From contig NC_135219.1 in assembly GCF_052324685.1 (NCBI RefSeq), positions 24,019,032-24,083,031 on the forward strand: a DNA stretch of 64,000 bases, written 5' to 3'. The stretch's first letter is position 1; every line of letters starts with the position of its first letter. The notes beneath the pieces are model-generated. The model did no database searches. It saw only the letters and a program-made list of their open reading frames with translations, and had not been told where the DNA came from. The position numbers were made by a program, and so were the translations under genes. Shown here in pieces: positions 24,301 through 34,840 of this stretch. The DNA is from Brachyhypopomus gauderio. Taxonomy: Eukaryota > Chordata > Actinopteri > Gymnotiformes > Hypopomidae.

Positions 24301-27300
24301 TCTGGCAGATTCATCGGGGCTGAACGTTAACCGATGAATTATGCATGGGGCCACGCGTACGTGTGATGTATGCTGATTTTTATCCACCCCAGCTTTAATT
24401 TCTTAATGAAAGCCATTACTGGGTTTGATTACACCAAGCTGACAGGTGCTTGTAGCCTTTCGGAAGAGCGAGGAGGGAAACGGAGCTCCGATCCGTTCTC
24501 GTGTTCGGGTTTGATACTGACGCAGGACAGCCACGAATGACCAACATGCTGACGTTCTTCACTGCTTTGATGGAAGTCTTTCTGTGGTGTTCTCCTTCAA
24601 TCAGACATCACACCAGTCATCAGCAAGGAGGGGCTCAGCACGGCCCGCCCCATGCTGGCAGGCACATGGGTGGTCAGTACAGCAATGTCCCGCCTACCAG
24701 CTCATATCACCATGGAAACTACCGACCACCCCTCAGAGACCACCCACCCCCCTTCCAGCGTGAGTTCCACCCCCTGCCCGGCTCAACCGCTCAAAACTTC
24801 ACCACACAATACTCCTCCGCCCGCTTCACCACACAATACCCCTCCGCCGACTTCACAAACGCAATACTCCTCCGCCCGCTTCACCACACAATACTCCTCC
24901 ACCCACTTCACCACACTTCACCACACAATACTCCTCCGCCTGCTTCACAAACGCAATACCCCTCCGCCGACTTCACCACACAATACCCCTCCGCCGACTT
25001 CACCACACAATACCCCTCCGCCGACTTCACCACACAATACCCCTCCGCCGACTTCACCACACAATACCCCTCCGCCGACTTCACCACACAATACCCCTCC
25101 GCCGACTTCACCACACAATACCCCTCCGCCGACTTCACCACACAATACCCCTCCGCCCGCGTCACAAACGCAATACCCCTCCGCCCGCGTCACAAACGCA
25201 ATACCCCTCCGCCCGCGTCACCGCCTCCTCTTGACGCATGTACAGTTGTCTGATGATGAATTTAGGGTGATGTTTGCTGCTCGTGACAGCGTCTTGTCTG
25301 AATGTGGTCGTGCGAGCTGTCCGCCCCTGGCTGTGGTGCGTAGGGGGCGGAGTTTGACTGAAAAGGTCGTCTGGCGGAGGGTAGCTCGACGCTTTGGCGC
25401 TAGCCATTAGCAGTTAGCTGAGGAGCCACAGCAACGTTCTCCGGGCTCACTTTGATGTGCCAATTTGCATGTTGATGAATAATCTCATCAGGCTGCTGAT
25501 GGCGAGTGGCTAGGTGAGGGGGGAGGGGTGGATTTGCTATACCTGTGTGATTTGCAGCCAGGGCCTCTGTCTCCCTGGACTGTGCTGTATCTATCCAACT
25601 AAAAAGCTTTGCTAAAAATTAGTGGTGGGCCGTTAACGGCGGTCGTTAATTTGATACTCTTATCGGGCGATATAAAAATTATCACCGTTAATCTATTCTT
25701 AAAGTTGGGTTGGGAACTGGGTCAAAATGGGTAAGCAAACTATGAAGACTTTCAACTTGATAGTTTAGCTCGGCTGTATTCCTAACCAAATTGCACAGTA
25801 GGGGCGAGAACGAGTTTTCAAACTTGTTAATTACAAATCGTACGTGTGTTTACATGGATGCAGCCACGAAGTCGCTAGGTTTGCTTCATGGAAAATTCAT
25901 TTTTAGGAACGTAAAATGTTACCGGCTCGGAGCGGTCGTTTTCTGCATGGTCCTAGCGCTAGATTCGTCGCTATTTAAATATTTCTTTTTAACCGTTAAA
26001 ACTGCAGAGGACCTAAACCGGCTTTTTGAAAAAGTCACCCCCAAATTACGTCCGTGAGGTTAAATGTACTAAATGTTGGCTTACATTTCAAATATCATGT
26101 TTAGCTGAATAAACATGTTATCAACCCCTTTTAATGTACAGTATGTAGGCTTACAAATTCATGTTTAACTGAATAAACCGTTGAACACGAGTCTACATTT
26201 TATTGAGCATGTTTTTTTTTTTTTTTTTCTTCAAGTATCAAAGTAGATCAGCTTCCTCAAGCAGTCATTGATGCATTTTGGAAACAGGAGATGAGCCCCT
26301 GGTCTAATGTATCCTCTGTATTAAGAAACCCTATCTCAAAAACGGACTTTTAGTTATTACTTGGGTATCACGCTTATGAGCCATTTTAATATAGATTAAT
26401 CTCACTGAAATCTTGAAATTAATCTAGATTAAAAAAATTAATCTATGCCCACCCCTACTAAAAATACAGTTTGCTGTCCACTCAGGTGTCCTCTGATCAT
26501 TTGATTTAAATGTCTTCTTTACCTTTCGAGGTTGAGCTAATTTTGAGGGTTACATCCCTGTGTACGAGACTCTGGGGAGATTAGAACATCTTTACAATTA
26601 GTTGATCTGTAATTAAATACATTTTTGTGTTGAAATTCTGTTGCCTTGATCAGACCTGACCTTTGACCCTAACTTCAAAGCCCCTGTCTGTGTGAGTGCG
26701 CGCGTGAGGGTGCGCGTGCGTGTGCCTGACATTTTAACCAGCTGTTTTCAAACGTTGAAAGTCTGCTGTAAAGTTGCGTATTTTCCCCTTTGGAACTGGG
26801 GAGGATGGGGTGTGTGTGTGTGGATTATAGTAAATCATTCTAGTCGTCTTTATTTTGCATCAGTTCTAGGATCTGACAGCTCTAGCTCATAGTACATTTG
26901 ATGTCTTCCACCATCAGGCTTGCCCTGGTGTGTACGAGTGCGTCAGTACAGAGATGTGGATTGGAGCGACGTAATCCCTGTAATCCCTGTGTTGAGTAAA
27001 TGAGTAGAGCATGCAGGGTTTGTTTTGATAATCCTGTATGTGCTTCGGATCACCAGCCATGGCTCCATTATAGTCCCGTTTGTGAACTGTACTCTGGATC
27101 TGTTAAGAATGTAATGTCGTCGTCAGGTTCCCGCGTACGCAGTTCAATAAGCCAGGGAGGACGTAACAATTGGGCCAACACTGGGTGGTCTCCCCCAGAG
27201 CCTGTGGCCATTATATCTGTGAGTAGGCTACTGCGTGAAGAGATGATGGCAACCTTGCAGTTGGCGTCTTCTGTGAGGGATTGAAGAGGATGATGGTGTA

Positions 27301-27933
27301 TCTTCATCTGCTCATAGACGCCCAGGGATGTTGAGATGGGTGTAGATGTTGAGATGGGTGCGGGCGGTGAGGTGGGTGTGGACATTTAGTTTCACAGTTC
27401 CAGAGGAGTTTGAGTGTGTTGTGTGTAACGCGGTGGAGTGTCTATGGCTGACCTTTAGGGGAGTTCTGCATTCTTCATGTGCTATTGAAATTGTAGTTTT
27501 TGTGTGTGTGTGCGCGTCCATATTGTACTGAACATGGAAACATTTCCTTTTGCAGCAGATTGAAACCTGCGACAGCCTTTTTCTTGAACTGAAGTTCTTC
27601 TCGTTGGCCTCTGCCCCAGCCCCCATGTTTCTCTCTTTCTGCTTTCTTGCATGCATACACACATGCACGCACACACTCTCTCTCTTTCTCTCTCTCCGTC
27701 TCTCTCTCTCCACACTCACCAGGTCTGCCCCTATAAAACAAACAAGTCTGAGCTCTGCAGCTGGTTATCTCCTTGGCAACGGTAGATTGGTAAGAAGGCG
27801 GGCTCTACTTTTTGAGTGTGTCTTTGTGAAGAGCCCCGCCACACAGGAGCAGCGCCACTCCAGACCTCACAATCAGCCCACTGAATGCTTTACTTCATTT
27901 AGTGGGGGAACACATGCAAATGTAGCACTTTCT

Positions 27934-28021
<88 letters not shown>

Positions 28022-31000
28022 CATGCGTGTGTGTACTGTCCTCCTATCTCTTGAGTCATATAGCTGCGTTGACTTGGCGGAGTCACTGACGATGCCTTCT
28101 CACGTTTCTCTTTTAATTATGATTATTATATCTAGGGGTGTCACGATTCTCTAAATCCTCGATTTGATTGTATTTCCGATTTTAGGGTGACTATTCGATT
28201 CTCGATTTACAGCAGATAGGCCTATGCCAGTTTTAGATGAATCTATGGTCAGTCATTGGTTTGATTAATTAAATTTACAATATCTTATATACAATATAAG
28301 TGATCTGTAATACACCACATTAGGCATTAATGGTTAAATGTAACAATCTTGTTCTCAGTGGAAAACAACAAAAACAAACTAATAATGAGGTCACAGAGGG
28401 TACCTGCTATCTAGTAGTTTTTTGGTAGCAGCAATGTGCATACATAAAATAAATTAAAAAAATACAGGAGCAGTCATGTACAACATAGTAGAACAAATAG
28501 AGCCTTAACAAACTATCCTACAAAATTTCTTAAACAGAATCTTTAGTGTCTTCATACATGGAGGGCAACACTTTAGTTGTGAGATGCGACCTTATACTTT
28601 CGTGAGTGACCGTAGCGCGCAACTCTGCACACCTCCTGTGAACCTTCGCGAATGGCGGAGGCGTTTATTCTTGGCGCATCACATTCTTTGCAGTGTTCTC
28701 CGAAACTATATGTGGTAGTATAAAGAAACACCCCTCAAAAACAGGGGAAGGAACATTTACCTGACGAATTTTAATGTTACATTGTGTTCCAGGTTTGAAA
28801 ATTGCTGGAATTTAGGCTAAAGTACTTGAAAATGCTTGAAATTGTAACCACTTGGTTTCACAACAAATATCTGTCTGACTGATCAGTTCTCTTGTATTAC
28901 ATTAACAAATACGAGCCTCTTGTAATTCCAGGACGAAACATGAGAGAACGTGAAGACGTTAAGATTGGGCGTTTTGAAAATAAACAACCATTAAATAATG
29001 TGATTTAAAAAGCGAATTATTTCAAATCATTACGAGTATATGTATAAATATTTAACTTAAGTTTAACATACTGGGAATTATTGAACTGGACCTTGAAAGT
29101 AACGTACAAGTGCTTAAATTCCACCTTGTAAAGGTGTATGATCCCAGCAAACATGACTTGGTTCATTGCGCTGAAGCGCGGTGCATGCCAAGTTACAAAA
29201 TTCGAGAGGTACATGTCCTTGCAAATCACCAGCGCACGAGGCCCTCACGCACGGATGGAGCCACCGCGATGACATCATTTTCGGCGCACGGATCCTCGCT
29301 CCGCTCACGACGCGTCAAGTATAAACCAGGCTTTACTTTGCATAGTGTGGGTGCTTGCGTAGCTTAGAGGAAGGGATCGTCGATCCTATTTTTGACTTCA
29401 AGGCTCGAGATCGTGACAATTTCGATCATTCGAAGGTTCGATGGTCGAGATCGTGACCCTAATTATAACTGACTCCTTCGTTTACGTTAAGGGCCCTGCT
29501 GACTCCGTGTTCTGACTACTGACCATACATTGTGTGTCCAGGCCTTGTTTTTTACCTTTTGTGTTCGTGCGCTAGTAGGCTGAGCTTCACTAATAGTACC
29601 TCCACAAATCTCCCCACCCCACAGATTCCAGGCAGACTGGATTTCAGAGGGCCCCACCCCCACAGCACCATCAGCAGTACCCAAGGTAAGCCCCGCCCCC
29701 ACAGCACCATCAGCAGTACCCAAGGTGAGGCCCCGTCCCCGCAGGGCCCCAGAAACTCCTCCGTGTTTGGGAAGTTTGCTCCTCGTGGTGATTGCGCGAG
29801 CCGTACACATCCCATCCCCGTCGACCTGCAGGAGCGCCTCAGGAATCGGTTGGCGGGTGTAGCCGTAACTCTTCTGCACCCAGCCCCCTCCCCACCTGCC
29901 CCCGTTCGCTCCGCGGGGGGGCGGCGCTTTAGGATGGAATTAGTTTCTGGACAGGCTAAACAAATTTTCTCCTGAAGAGGTTTGCAGGGCTTAATGAGGC
30001 AGCACTAATTCTGTTGCCCCACGGTGGCAGCCATGCCCGGGCCACAGTGGTCACACAGACCGGCCATTTATTCTGGCTCCAGACCTCTTCAAGTACTAAT
30101 CAGCTTCTTTTTGCTGCAACTTTTGAGGCCTGCCAGGCTCATTGTGGGCCGGCGTCACCTTTAGGTCAGTAGTTATTAGTGGCGACTGTGTGCATTTTCT
30201 TTAACAACTTAAGACGGAGCCGAATGGCATGCATGAGGACCCTGGAGGAGGGATTATGGATTCCACGGCAGTTTGACCAGCATGGGGAGGAATGTGACAT
30301 GGTTGAGTAATGAGGGGTCTGTCTCTCTCTCTCTGTGTCTCTCTCTCTCTCTGTCTCTCACTTTCATTGGGGTATGTGTGTCTGTGTCCGTCTCTGTGTC
30401 TGTGCATAAAACCATATAGCCACTTTATTAGTGAGCACTTTAATGGATGTTGCCTTTCGTGTCCGTTTCTTTTTTTTCTTTCTTTCTCCATCACTACAGC
30501 AAAAGCTGTTTAGCTCGGTGTGAGAAACGTGAGTGGCGTTCAGTATTCAGCGCTGATGTTCTGAGCGTTCAGCAGTATTCCACTTCAGCACCGACGCCTG
30601 TCGGCTTCCTGCTCGTTCCCTTCACGCTCGTGTGTGGCTGCTGCGCTCTCTAACGCGGAAGCAATTCCAGATAGACTAGAGAAGTGCACTTAGTGTTGTA
30701 CGCCAGCTAGGTGACTACAGCCTGTGTTGGTGCCCTGTGGAGGTGTAGGGAGGGAGGTTCTTTGAAATGACACCGTCTTGGTGGCCTGATCTCCTGACCT
30801 TCTTACGCTCTTCTACCATGAAGAAAATCTGAACGTCAACGTTAAACAATATGCATATACCAAGTGTGAGCAGGTAGTTGTGTGTGTGTGTGTGTGTGTG
30901 GGTGTGGGTGTGGGTGTAATGCATGAGTGCATGTATGTGTGTGAATGTTTATCCCTTTGTGTGTGTGGCTGTTTGTGGTGTGTGCATCTGCCTCTATGCA

Positions 31001-32010
31001 TGTTGGCAAACCTTGTCTGAGTGTGCCTGCGTTTGTGTGTGAGTGCGTGTGTGCGCACGCACGTGGTCCGGCCAACTTTGTGCGTGTGCAAGTGGGTAGG
31101 CCTACTTTGTGTTTGTGTGTAAGAGAGCAGGTCCTGTGTGTGTGTGTGTGTGTGTGTGTTCTCTGTACTGATGCCCCCCCTCACCCTCAGGCCTCATCAT
31201 GGGGGGCAGGGCTGGGAGCGGGCGGTTCAGGCTCAAGGCTCCGCCTACCAGCACAACATGCAGAGAGCACGAGGAGGAGCAGCTGGATACCAACAGCAGC
31301 CCCCGCCCCCCAGAGACAGAGCACACGAGGTACTTGCACTGTACGCCCCCAATACACACACATATACACACACCGGGTAGGCTCCATGACTGTCAAATGG
31401 AAGGACTTTTAGCAAATTTGGCCATCATTAGGGGCCTAGAAGGAACGATAGAGTTGAACAGTGATTTTATTAGCAAATGATTAATGCAACTTCAGCTCTT
31501 GCCTGCTCCCTCGTCCTCTCGCCCCCTCGCCCCCTGCCCCCTTGCCCCCTGCTCCCTCGTCCCCTGCTCCCTCGTCCCCTCGTCCCCTGCCCCCTCGTCC
31601 TCTCGCTCCCTCGTCCTCTCGCTCCCTCGTCCTCTCGCCCCCTCGCCCCCTGCTCCCTCGTCCCCTGCTCCCTCGTCCCCTGCTCCCTCGTCCCCTGCTC
31701 CCTCGTCCCCTCGTCCCCTGCTCCCTCGTCCCCTCGTCCCCTGCTCCCTCGCCCCCTGCTCCCTCGCCCCCTGCTCCCTCGCCCCCTGCTCCCTCGTCCC
31801 CTGCTCCCTCGTCCCCTCGTCCCCTGCTCCCTCGTCCCCTCGCCCCCTGCTCCCTCGTCCCCTCGTCCCCTGCTCCCTCGTCCCCTCGCCCCCTGCTCCC
31901 TCGCCCCCTGATCAGAGTCCTTATCCAGTTTTCTTGGTGTTTTCCAGGACTATAGTTCTGCAAGGAATTATGGTTTGCCTCCACCAGCCAGACGCTACAA
32001 CTGGAGCTGA
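6360..32010 (+). CDS. xrn2: XRN2, nuclear 5'-3' exoribonuclease 2 (31 exons)
   Basis: XRN2 degrades 5'-monophosphate RNA in the nucleus, drives 'torpedo' termination of RNA polymerase II, and trims rRNA and snoRNA precursors. Coding exons: 6360-6434, 6961-7088, 7933-8044, 8168-8279, 8569-8627, 8956-9045, 9358-9430, 9570-9620, 10244-10401, 10524-10598, 10856-10989, 11337-11394, 11476-11583, 11719-11763, 12370-12513, 13089-13133, 14119-14213, 14624-14759, 18302-18409, 18512-18601, 18703-18775, 18903-18986, 21843-21940, 22445-22524, 22624-22680, 23265-23333, 23986-24114, 24605-24759, 29625-29685, 31191-31329, 31948-32010. All phases agree and give about 967 residues (human about 950). The start [16 protein letters not shown] is the invariant XRN N terminus. 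Metal-binding acidic residues are present: D54 (LYLDMNG), D103 (AIDGV), E203/E205 (PGEGEHK), D233/D235 (GADADLI) and about D345 (VGNDFLPH). A CCHC zinc knuckle lies at C263, C266, H271 and C276. The [16 protein letters not shown] linker and the C-terminal RYNW signature are kept. Two junctions are less sure: the exon 9 donor is a weak GTGCCG, and the exon 16 donor is probably GC. Confidence 0.97.
12522..13000. repeat. G-run minisatellite in xrn2 intron 15
   Basis: About eleven copies of a unit containing agcaatgtcaccgcacctc followed by tacgcac are separated by runs of 7 to about 21 guanines. The array begins within about 10 to 20 bases of the exon 15 donor at 12514 and fills most of the intron. 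The G-runs are on the sense strand, so the pre-mRNA could form G-quadruplexes. Copies drift (tttgcac, tatgcac), which suggests repeated unequal exchange or replication slippage. Confidence 0.95.
13780..13850. repeat. 14-bp minisatellite in xrn2 intron 16
   Basis: Five near-perfect head-to-tail copies of cccctcagtcctgg. Each copy contains a ctcag acceptor-like step but no neighbouring exon frame uses it. Confidence 0.95.
16320..16710. repeat. 166-bp direct duplication, 224-bp spacing
   Basis: The block starting ttaacttgtcataaatcaga at about 16320-16486 recurs at about 16544-16710 with very few differences. Both copies contain the same 35-codon open stretch starting [12 protein letters not shown], which I read as a shadow of the duplication and not as a gene. 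Confidence 0.9.
16824..17000. repeat. Degenerate purine-rich minisatellite
   Basis: Variable repeats of gcagatggggcaga/ggagcagagg, mostly in 12- to 15-base steps, inside the intron 18 element. Confidence 0.85.
17060..17760. repeat. Imperfect CAACA/CCCC-rich tandem duplications
   Basis: Phrases such as caattacccctcaacagta, taattgccccaccacaggta and aacaagcttttaacagga recur two to four times in the same order. This indicates higher-order duplications of roughly 120 to 330 bases inside the intron 18 element. No coding potential. Confidence 0.75.
19166..19189. repeat. Poly-G tract inside LINE fragment
   Basis: About 22 consecutive guanines on the plus strand. Length is likely unstable and may be an assembly weak point. 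Confidence 0.9.
21061..21250 (+). mobile_element. Short interspersed element nested in the LINE
   Basis: The segment starts ttttacatttacggcatttg, continues gcagacgcccttatccagag, and ends in a region with gggaatcgaacccacgac. This arrangement is seen in a dispersed repeat found in many teleost genomes; the tRNA-like GGGAATCGAACC stretch resembles a tRNA T-arm on the opposite strand. It is flanked by an exact 8-bp duplication TGCCCCAT (21053-21060 and 21251-21258), so it inserted after the LINE. The family name is not assigned. Confidence 0.75.
24787..25225. repeat. 27-bp minisatellite in xrn2 intron 28
   Basis: About fifteen copies of a 27-base unit (acttcaccacacaatacccc then tccgccg), more degenerate at both ends and near-identical in the middle. 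It begins about 27 bases after the exon 28 donor (24760). Because 27 is a multiple of three, the xrn2 frame stays open through it and would read TTQYPSADF repeats if the intron were retained. Confidence 0.97.
25620..26457. mobile_element. Non-autonomous hAT-like DNA transposon, xrn2 intron 28
   Basis: The ends are TAGTGGTGGGC and GCCCACCCCTA, an inverted pair with one mismatch. They are bounded by an exact 8-bp target-site duplication CTAAAAAT (25612-25619 and 26458-26465). An 8-bp duplication with short inverted ends is the hallmark of the hAT superfamily. An 88-codon open frame inside (25791-26057) shows no transposase motif I recognise, so the 838-bp element is most likely non-autonomous. 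Confidence 0.85.
27936..28020. repeat. (CT)n microsatellite
   Basis: About 40 CT dinucleotides in xrn2 intron 28. The serine-leucine and arginine-glutamate reading frames across it are artefacts. Confidence 0.98.
28133..29461. mobile_element. hAT-like element, full-length copy, xrn2 intron 28
   Basis: It begins TAGGGGTGTCACGATTCTC and ends GAGATCGTGACCCTA, inverted ends differing mainly by a 2-base indel. Flanking 8-mers ATTATATC (28125-28132) and ATTATAAC (29462-29469) match at 7 of 8 positions, consistent with a hAT target duplication. It is 1.3 kb without a transposase frame. A second, inverted, end-truncated copy lies at about 51739-53228. Confidence 0.8.
29652..29729 (+). repeat. 39-bp tandem duplication spanning the exon 29 donor
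   Basis: 29652-29690 and 29691-29729 are identical at 37 of 39 positions. The duplicated block contains the last bases of xrn2 exon 29, including its CCAAG|GT donor, so a second donor (CCAAG|GTGAGG at 29724/29725) follows. Use of the second donor would bring in a TAA immediately after the first junction, so only the first one keeps the frame. Confidence 0.9.
31504..31912. repeat. 15-bp CT/GC-rich minisatellite before the last xrn2 exon
   Basis: Roughly 27 copies of ccctgctccctcgtc and close variants. It is almost purely pyrimidine with scattered G and ends 35 bases before exon 31 (31948). It therefore occupies the normal place of the branch point and polypyrimidine tract region. All plus-strand frames are open across it, so apparent proteins of 137 to 225 residues are not genes. 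Confidence 0.97.
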
Positions 32011-32893
32011 TTTTCCTGTCTTCTCTAAAGACACCGTGGTCTCTCTCCTGTCGTTTATCAACCCTTTCTTTGTAGGGTTTGGCTTTTTGTTTTTGGTGGG
32101 CTATTCATTTGTAAAGAAAAAAAAAACTCCTTTTACGCAGAAAACTGTTCTTATGTACTGATTTTTTTTTTATATGATTGCCTGTAAAACGTACTAAATA
32201 CAAGTGAGTTAAAGACTATCTTGATTTATGGTGGGTTATTTGTTTTTCTCTGTATTGTGCGTATTGGAACAATTTTTCTATATCTGCTTTTCAATCAGTA
32301 TTTTTCCAGCTGAATTGCAGAGCACTTTTAAAATTTTAATTTCTCAGACGGATGTTTTACTTTTTGCCTAGGTTTAACAAGTTGCGGTGTCCGCTTTAAC
32401 AAAAGACTTGGGATGTATTTTTTTTAGCTTGCATATTTTGGATTGAATATTAACAGGTCATTCGTCGTTATGATTTAGTTCTATGATTCGAAAGATCCCA
32501 TCAAAGGAAAATTGATTGAGTAGAGCAGTTTATTATAAAGTATTCTCATAACTCTGTAGAGTTCAAGGATTATTGTTTGTTTTCTCAAGAATATTTTGAA
32601 TGCTTTTAGAATGCTTTTGGTTTCCATAAAAGCACATTTGCATGTAGTTTACAGTTCCAATCGCGGTGTACTGCTATTAAAAAAAATCTTAGACTTCATA
32701 AAACTTGTTCTTTACAATATTTTATTTCGTTGTGGTTCCACAACCACATCCGTACATTTTTAGAGAACTGTAGGTATTCCGTGTAATATTTTATATGCAA
32801 GTTAAGCTCCGATATATTGCGCAGTTCAGGCAAATTTAGCGCAGTGGTATAGTTTGTTACTAAACTTTTGCGCGAACAGCAAAGCATTGTTTT
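32011..32893 (+). other. Probable xrn2 3' untranslated region
   Basis: AT-rich DNA after the xrn2 stop with no open frame of note. I find no canonical AATAAA on the plus strand before 32897; an ATTAAA variant lies near 32675. The extent is inferred from that signal. Confidence 0.5.
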
Positions 32894-32927
32894 TTCAATA
32901 AACACAACAAGGGTTGTGTTTATTGAA
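32894..32927. terminator. Perfect palindrome with AATAAA on both strands
   Basis: Arms of 15 bases (ttcaataaacacaac at 32894-32908 and its exact reverse complement at 32913-32927) enclose a 4-base loop, aagg. The plus strand reads AATAAA at 32897-32902 and the minus strand reads AATAAA at 32924-32919. It lies between the convergent genes xrn2 (stop at 32010) and nkx2.4 (stop at 33663), about 890 and 740 bases from the two stops. A shared two-way poly(A) signal is a reasonable inference. Other possible minus-strand signals exist nearer to nkx2.4 (for example near 33085 and 33270). Confidence 0.55.
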
Positions 32928-33662
32928 TCCCAGTGCTATTAAACGTGTGGAAATTTAGCGAAAGTCCGTCTAATAATCCGTTTTACCGGCGCGGGGTGTG
33001 TACGAGCAGGATAATTATAAACTATTTTCAATTGGACTAAGATTTTTTTTTGCGTAAAACACGTTCAGTGTGAACTCTAGTCATTTATTTAAAGCAGATA
33101 CATTTATAGTGTGACGGTAGTTAATACGGAACTACAGTTTATAATGCGCTTTTGAAATGGTTTAGAGAAACCCAGTATTGCGGAAACTTGGTTATTTTAG
33201 AAAGGGAAGATGATCTTAATGATAATAACCCCATCACCTCTGTATGAAAACGCGTCCAATGTTCCTTTAGTGTTTTATTGTTAAATTTAATGTCGCTGAT
33301 CAGCTGCAATTTTTTTCTTAACTTATAAAAGACTTAAAACACTTGAAAACCCTGAACACCGTAAAGTTTCTTTTTCTCGTGTTAGATATGTACCCTACAT
33401 TTCCATCATTTGTTAATCTAAAAGTTGTATTTTACAAAGTTTAACAGGAGTACCAGCAGGCTAATGTCAAATCGGTTTAGCCTGGATTCTTCACGCACAC
33501 AATATACTGATTATAACAATTTCTTGTAACAGTTTTCTGAATTGAACCCAATAAACTCCACACGTGTACACGGGCGCATCTCCGAGGCTCGTAAATGTTC
33601 TCCGGGTCTCCAAAGGTGCCACACCGCGCACGGCTGCCTTCACAGCGGAGGGCCGAGTGGTC

Positions 33663-34840
33663 CTACCAGGTTCGGCCGTATAGCAGGTTCGAGCTGACCA
33701 TGTTGGTCGTGTACTCGATGAGTGCGGCGTCCGTTTGAGACAAGCTGTCCATTTGTCCGTGGAGACCGGGCGGACTCGGGGACATGTCCTCCAGGTGGTC
33801 CACTCTTTGGTTCGGGTGAGTCCCGCCCGGTGCCATCACGCCCGCGGGCCCGTTCTGCTGCTGGTGTCCAGGCGTGGGGGTACCGGGCCCGTTCTGGCTG
33901 GGCTTACCGTCCTTCACCAGAACCGGAACGGACACGCGTCTCGGCGACTGCTGCGCACAGAGGTTCCCTGCGTCCTGCTGTAGCTGCTGCGACACCTTGT
34001 CCTTCGCTTGGCGCTTCATTTTGTACCTGTGGTTCTGAAACCAAATCTTGACCTGGTTCGGCGTGAGGTGGATCATGCTGGCCAGATGTTCTCGCTCGGG
34101 AGCAGAGAGGTATTTCTGCTGCTTGAATCTCCGCTCCAGCTCGTACACCTGGGCCTGGGAGAAGAGCACGCGCCGTTTCCTCCTGGGCGCCGCGTGCAGA
34201 GTCACCATGGACTTAGTGTCCATCCCTGATAATGTCCCCATATTCATCCCGGACGACGAGCCCATAAACCTGGGAACTTAGAGAGAGTTTAACCCTTAAC
34301 AATATAATTGTTCCTGTTCAAAACACTTCTGGAGACTAATTTAATTAAACATACCCTAGGTTCAAATGTCCCGAGTTTAAGGTTAAAATTGAGCAATTAC
34401 TAGATTTTCTTCAACTATGTCCGAATATAAATGTTACACTACGTAAAAGACGTTGTAAGTGTCCCTTAGGGAGACTCACCTGCTGGGTATCGCGGTTCTG
34501 GGTTTGCGCCGTACCAAGCCCCGGTGCCGTTGCGCATGGTGTCCTGGTACGATGGCAGGTCTCCCATGTTGGAGATGCTCCCACCGCAGTATCCTCCCAT
34601 AGTGTGTGGGAACTGGGACACGTTGTGAGCCATATGATAGCCCGTCGGAACCGCGGCGGTCGGACCCATACTGTGGTGTTGCATGCTGGCTTGAGACGCC
34701 TGAGGTTGTCGGTAGGCGCCGAGGGGGGAGGCGAGGTTCGATGTGCCGTCCATGCCTGCAAACTTTTTAAAGGTCTCCTCGATCGGGCTTAAAATATCTG
34801 TCACTGAGAAAGGTGTTGAGTGCTTTGGGCTCAAGGACAT
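33663..34840 (-). CDS. nkx2.4: NKX2-4 homeobox transcription factor (2 exons)
   Basis: This is an NK2-class homeodomain activator/repressor of ventral forebrain and thyroid/endoderm development, closely related to NKX2-1. Exon 1 is 34840-34480 (start [19 protein letters not shown]) and exon 2 is 34276-33663. They join in phase 1 through donor GTGAGT and acceptor ctctctaag to give 324 residues, with AVPRFMG across the junction as in NKX2-1/2-4. The TN repression motif is at about residues 9-18. The homeodomain is at about 152-211 with Q50, N51 and the NK2-specific Y54. The NK2-specific domain [16 protein letters not shown] begins at about 231, and the C terminus NLLYGRTW is the NKX2-1/2-4 signature. 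Position next to XRN2 favours NKX2-4 over NKX2-1. One oddity is N in place of T in LTPNQVKIW (homeodomain position 43). The teleost a or b copy is not settled. Confidence 0.95.

Noticed and set aside
25791..26057. 88-codon frame as a transposase or host gene
   Set aside because: It is internal to an 838-bp hAT-like element with no catalytic motif and no homology I recognise.
31477..32161. Proline/serine-rich frames of 137 to 225 codons
   Set aside because: They cross the 15-bp minisatellite in xrn2 intron 30 and the last exon out of frame with xrn2.
33722..34281. Plus-strand frames over nkx2.4
   Set aside because: They are antisense shadows of the GC-rich nkx2.4 coding exon with no start context, domain or splice evidence.
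33663..34840. Calling the homeobox gene NKX2-1
   Set aside because: Protein features fit both NKX2-1 and NKX2-4, but NKX2-4 is the one linked to XRN2, NKX2-2 and PAX1.
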